DNA from: Caldilineales bacterium
Lineage (GTDB): Bacteria; Chloroflexota; Anaerolineae; JAAEKA01
DNA: 8,360 bases
Reading direction: 5' to 3'
Assembly: GCA_021463315.1 (NCBI GenBank)
Contig: JAJTXO010000134.1
Span: forward strand, 1 to 8,360
Part shown: positions 1 to 8,360 of the stretch, piece by piece
Layout of the letters: each line of letters starts with the position of its first letter
How positions within the stretch are numbered: position 1 is the stretch's first letter
The notes under the pieces: model-generated
The model's input: only the letters and a program-made list of their open reading frames with translations
Told to the model about the DNA's origin: nothing
Databases searched by the model: none
Program-made: the position numbers and the translations under genes

Positions 1-2
1 CC

Positions 3-2561
<2,559 letters not shown>

Positions 2562-2563
2562 AA

Positions 2564-2570
2564 GAGGTGA
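2564..2570 (+). promoter_or_regulatory. Ribosome binding site of rpoC
   Basis: GAGGTGA lies 4 nt before the ATG at 2575 and can pair over seven bases with the 3' end of 16S rRNA. It fixes the rpoC start at 2575 rather than at the in-frame ATG at 2491, which lies inside rpoB. Confidence 0.85.
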
Positions 2571-2574
2571 CTCG

Positions 2575-7119
<4,545 letters not shown>

Positions 7120-7134
7120 GAAACAGGCCGTGAT

Positions 7135-7163
7135 TTGACCCGATGTCTGTCCTGTGCTAGAAT
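7135..7163 (+). promoter_or_regulatory. Sigma70-type extended -10 promoter for rpsL-rpsG
   Basis: A -35 TTGACC (7135-7140) and a -10 TAGAAT (7158-7163) are separated by exactly 17 nt, and TG at 7155-7156 gives an extended -10 (TGC before TAGAAT). Each box is one mismatch from consensus. The predicted start is near 7169-7171, about 170 nt upstream of rpsL. Because the -35 begins 16 nt after the rpoC stop, the ribosomal-protein genes can be expressed independently of rpoBC. Confidence 0.8.
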
Positions 7164-7168
7164 AGCGC

Positions 7169-7207
7169 TGCGTAGGTCGGATCTGGTGCTACGATCCGAC
7201 CTACGCG
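7169..7207 (+). repeat. Perfect inverted repeat at the predicted transcript start
   Basis: The left arm GCGTAGGTCGGATC (7170-7183) is the exact reverse complement of the right arm GATCCGACCTACGC (7193-7206), with a 9-nt loop. A T-G pair at 7169/7207 extends it. No T-run follows, so it is not a standard intrinsic terminator. It begins at the predicted +1, so the mRNA would carry a very stable 5'-terminal hairpin. Other readings are an operator, an RNase III site or a REP-like palindrome. Confidence 0.85.
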
Positions 7208-7297
7208 TGCGATTTCAAACAGCCGAAGGGCGCGGCGCTTTGCGACGATTCGCCCACAGGCCATCAGGCCCGGCGCTGGGCAGCTCAAGGACTTGTC

Positions 7298-7315
7298 ATG
7301 GCGTTAGCCGCTTGA
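7298..7315 (+). CDS. Possible 5-codon leader mini-ORF (MALAA)
   Basis: ATG-GCG-TTA-GCC-GCT-TGA is preceded by AAGGA (7287-7291) at a 6-nt spacing, which is a usable ribosome binding site. It ends 27 nt before the rpsL start. TTA is an unusual leucine codon next to the CTG/TTG-dominated genes around it. The ORF overlaps both alternative leader pairings, so its translation could in principle alter leader folding. It is short enough to be a chance occurrence. Confidence 0.2.
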   Translation: MALAA

Positions 7316-7330
7316 AATAGAGAACTTTTC

Positions 7331-7336
7331 AGGGAG
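7331..7336 (+). promoter_or_regulatory. Ribosome binding site deciding the TTG start of rpsL
   Basis: AGGGAG lies 6 nt before TTG at 7343. Translation from that TTG gives MPTINQLVR, the standard S12 N-terminus, and no ATG is available nearby in frame. Confidence 0.8.
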
Positions 7337-7342
7337 ACTACG

Positions 7343-7789
7343 TTGCCTACTATCAATCAACTCGTTCGACACGGCCGCACGCCTAAGCCCAACAAAGAGA
7401 AGGCGCCGGCCCTGCAGTTCACTCGCAACACGTTGCGTTCACGAACCAACCGGATGCCCAAGGGTTCCCCCCAGAAGCGTGGCGTCTGCACGCAGGTTCG
7501 CACAGCGACACCCAAAAAGCCGAATTCGGCGATCCGCAAGATCGCTCGTGTGCGTCTGACCAACGGTCTCGAAGTTACGGCCTATATCCCCGGCGAAGGG
7601 CACCGCTTGCAGGAACACTCGGTGGTGTTGGTGCGTGGCGGCCGTGTCAGGGACCTGCCCGGCGTCCGCTATCACATCGTGCGCGGCGCGCTGGATAGCA
7701 CCGGCGTGGACAAGCGCCGGCGCGGCCGTTCCAAGTATGGCGCTAAGCGCCCGAAGCCCGGCGCGCCTGTGGCGGCTAAGAAGAAATAG
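7343..7789 (+). CDS. rpsL: Ribosomal protein S12 (uS12), TTG start
   Basis: S12 sits at the decoding centre of the 30S subunit, where it monitors codon-anticodon pairing and affects fidelity. The 148-residue protein shows MPTINQLVRHGR, SPQKRGVCTQV, TPKKPNSAIRK, GEGHRLQEHSVVLVRGGR and DLPGVRYHIVRGALD. Compared with E. coli (124 residues) it has 15 extra residues after PAL (about 25-42), a loop also found in Bacillus S12 with different sequence. It also has an extra basic tail, GAPVAAKKK. K58 (E. coli K43) is kept, but residue 103 is Arg where E. coli has K88. D104, equivalent to the Asp that RimO methylthiolates in E. coli, is kept. The TTG start is set by AGGGAG upstream. It is the first gene of the transcript from the promoter at 7135 and lies 15 nt before rpsG. 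Confidence 0.98.
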   Translation: MPTINQLVRHGRTPKPNKEKAPALQFTRNTLRSRTNRMPKGSPQKRGVCTQVRTATPKKPNSAIRKIARVRLTNGLEVTAYIPGEGHRLQEHSVVLVRGGRVRDLPGVRYHIVRGALDSTGVDKRRRGRSKYGAKRPKPGAPVAAKKK

Positions 7790-7790
7790 C

Positions 7791-7795
7791 AGGAG
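7791..7795 (+). promoter_or_regulatory. Ribosome binding site of rpsG
   Basis: AGGAG lies 9 nt before the ATG at 7805, directly after the rpsL stop (7787-7789). It supports the 7805 start. Confidence 0.8.
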
Positions 7796-7804
7796 AGAAA
7801 GTTC

Positions 7805-8281
7805 ATGCGACGCAATCAGGCACCGGTTCGCGAGATCGCGCCCGATCCGAAATACAACAGCGCCCAGTTGGCCAAATTCATCAACCGGATCATGTACGAC
7901 GGCAAGAAGAGCACTGCCCAGGCGGTGGTCTACGGCTCGTTGAGCATCATCGCTGAGCGCACAGGCAAGCCGGCCATCGAAGTCTTCGAGCACGCCATTC
8001 AGAACGCCTCGCCCGTGGTGGAAGTCAAGCCGCGGCGCGTGGGCGGCGCCACCTACCAGGTTCCCATGGAGGTCGCGCCGGCCCGCCGGCAGGCGCTGGC
8101 GCACCGCTGGCTGATCGCCAATGCCCGCAAGCGCGCGGGCAAGTCGATGGCGCAAAAGCTGGCGGCTGAGCTGCTGGACGCCGCCAACAACACCGGCAAC
8201 ACCATCAAGAAGAAGGAAGATACGCACAAGATGGCTGAGGCCAACCGTGCGTTTGCCCACTATCGTTGGGGAGGCCGCTAG
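7805..8281 (+). CDS. rpsG: Ribosomal protein S7 (uS7)
   Basis: S7 nucleates assembly of the 30S head by binding the 3' major domain of 16S rRNA and lies near the E site. The 158-residue protein shows the family blocks DPKYNS, LAKFINRIMYDGKKSTAQ, VEVKPRRVGGATYQVP (the beta-hairpin, about residues 73-87), HRWLIANARKR and the C-terminal EANRAFAHYRW. It ends GGR, without the C-terminal extension of E. coli S7, as in most bacteria. Translation starts at ATG after AGGAG. Only 15 nt separate it from rpsL, so the two are co-transcribed and probably translationally linked. The next gene would normally be fusA. Confidence 0.98.
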   Translation: MRRNQAPVREIAPDPKYNSAQLAKFINRIMYDGKKSTAQAVVYGSLSIIAERTGKPAIEVFEHAIQNASPVVEVKPRRVGGATYQVPMEVAPARRQALAHRWLIANARKRAGKSMAQKLAAELLDAANNTGNTIKKKEDTHKMAEANRAFAHYRWGGR

Positions 8282-8360
8282 GCTTTTCCGCCCCGGATCC
8301 CGGTTCAATCGAGGTCTCGCTTGGGAGCTTTCCCACAGAGACGGACGGCTGACGACGATC
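8282..8360 (+). other. Sequence after rpsG, no gene start seen
   Basis: These 79 nt hold no recognisable coding start. A small hairpin TGGGA-GCTT-TCCCA (8322-8335) has no T-tract and is too weak to call a terminator. Read-through into a downstream gene, probably fusA, is expected. Confidence 0.4.

Larger units (their letters stand above)
7208..7342 (+). other. rpsL 5' leader, possible regulatory RNA
   Basis: These 135 nt between the hairpin and rpsL hold no convincing large gene. ATTTCAA (7212-7218) can pair with TTGAAAT (7312-7318), closing a loop of 93 nt. TCAAG (7285-7289) can instead pair with CTTGA (7311-7315), so the two pairings exclude each other. GCCC/GGGC (7268-7271/7278-7281) makes a weak inner hairpin. 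I recognise no known riboswitch or ribosomal-protein leader family. Folding is by eye only. Confidence 0.4.

Noticed and set aside
7169..7215. Rho-independent terminator for rpoBC
   Set aside because: The stem is strong, but no T-tract follows the right arm, and it lies downstream of a promoter that reads through it.
7135..7320. 61-codon open frame in the rpoC-rpsL gap
   Set aside because: Begins in the -35 box, spans the promoter and the palindrome, is Arg/Ser-rich, and has no ribosome binding site.
7293..7323. Second promoter close to rpsL (TTGTCA ... TAGAGA)
   Set aside because: The -10 box is poor and the spacing is 19 nt; the upstream promoter is far better.
7439..8308. Open frame of 289 codons on the - strand across rpsL and rpsG
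   Set aside because: Runs opposite two certain ribosomal-protein genes and has low-complexity composition.

Overview
This window is a conserved housekeeping segment: the transcription and translation core of a GC-rich bacterium. All genes are on the + strand, in the order rpoB (3'-terminal part) - rpoC - rpsL - rpsG. The next gene would normally be fusA, but its start is not reached. The organism is most likely a member of the Chloroflexota (Anaerolineae/Caldilineae-like). That rests on the rpoBC-rpsL-rpsG order, the style of the beta and beta' insertions, and the strong G/C third-position bias. It is an inference from remembered families, not a search result.

Layout. Positions 3-2561 hold the last 852 residues of RNA polymerase beta, open at the 5' edge and upstream of nothing but rpoC. 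It carries two lineage-type insertions: a small beta'-like module at the window edge (3-185) and a repeat-rich insertion of about 190 residues (1480-2045). A 13-nt gap with a strong Shine-Dalgarno leads to rpoC (2575-7119, 1514 aa). RpoC is complete and has intact Zn sites, an intact catalytic DFDGD motif, bridge helix and trigger loop. It also has a long coiled-coil insertion near the N-terminus and an acidic C-terminal tail. Most strikingly, a segment of about 60-75 residues (nt 4741-4965) closely resembles the DNA-binding C-terminal domain of the alpha subunit (alphaCTD).

Positions 7120-7342 form the only sizeable gap. It holds a near-consensus extended -10 promoter (7135-7163) starting 16 nt after the rpoC stop, a perfect 14-bp inverted repeat exactly at the predicted transcription start, and a leader of about 170 nt. 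The leader contains a possible 5-codon mini-ORF and alternative short pairings. This promoter should drive rpsL-rpsG and probably fusA/tuf independently of rpoBC. rpsL starts with TTG and encodes Arg at the position of E. coli S12 Lys88, a substitution known for streptomycin resistance. rpsG follows after 15 nt.

Together the genes supply the catalytic pincers of RNA polymerase and two small-subunit proteins: S12 at the decoding centre and S7 in the head near the E site. There is no mobile gene, CRISPR array or foreign cassette. The novelty is inside the proteins (the beta and beta' insertions) and in the rpsL leader.
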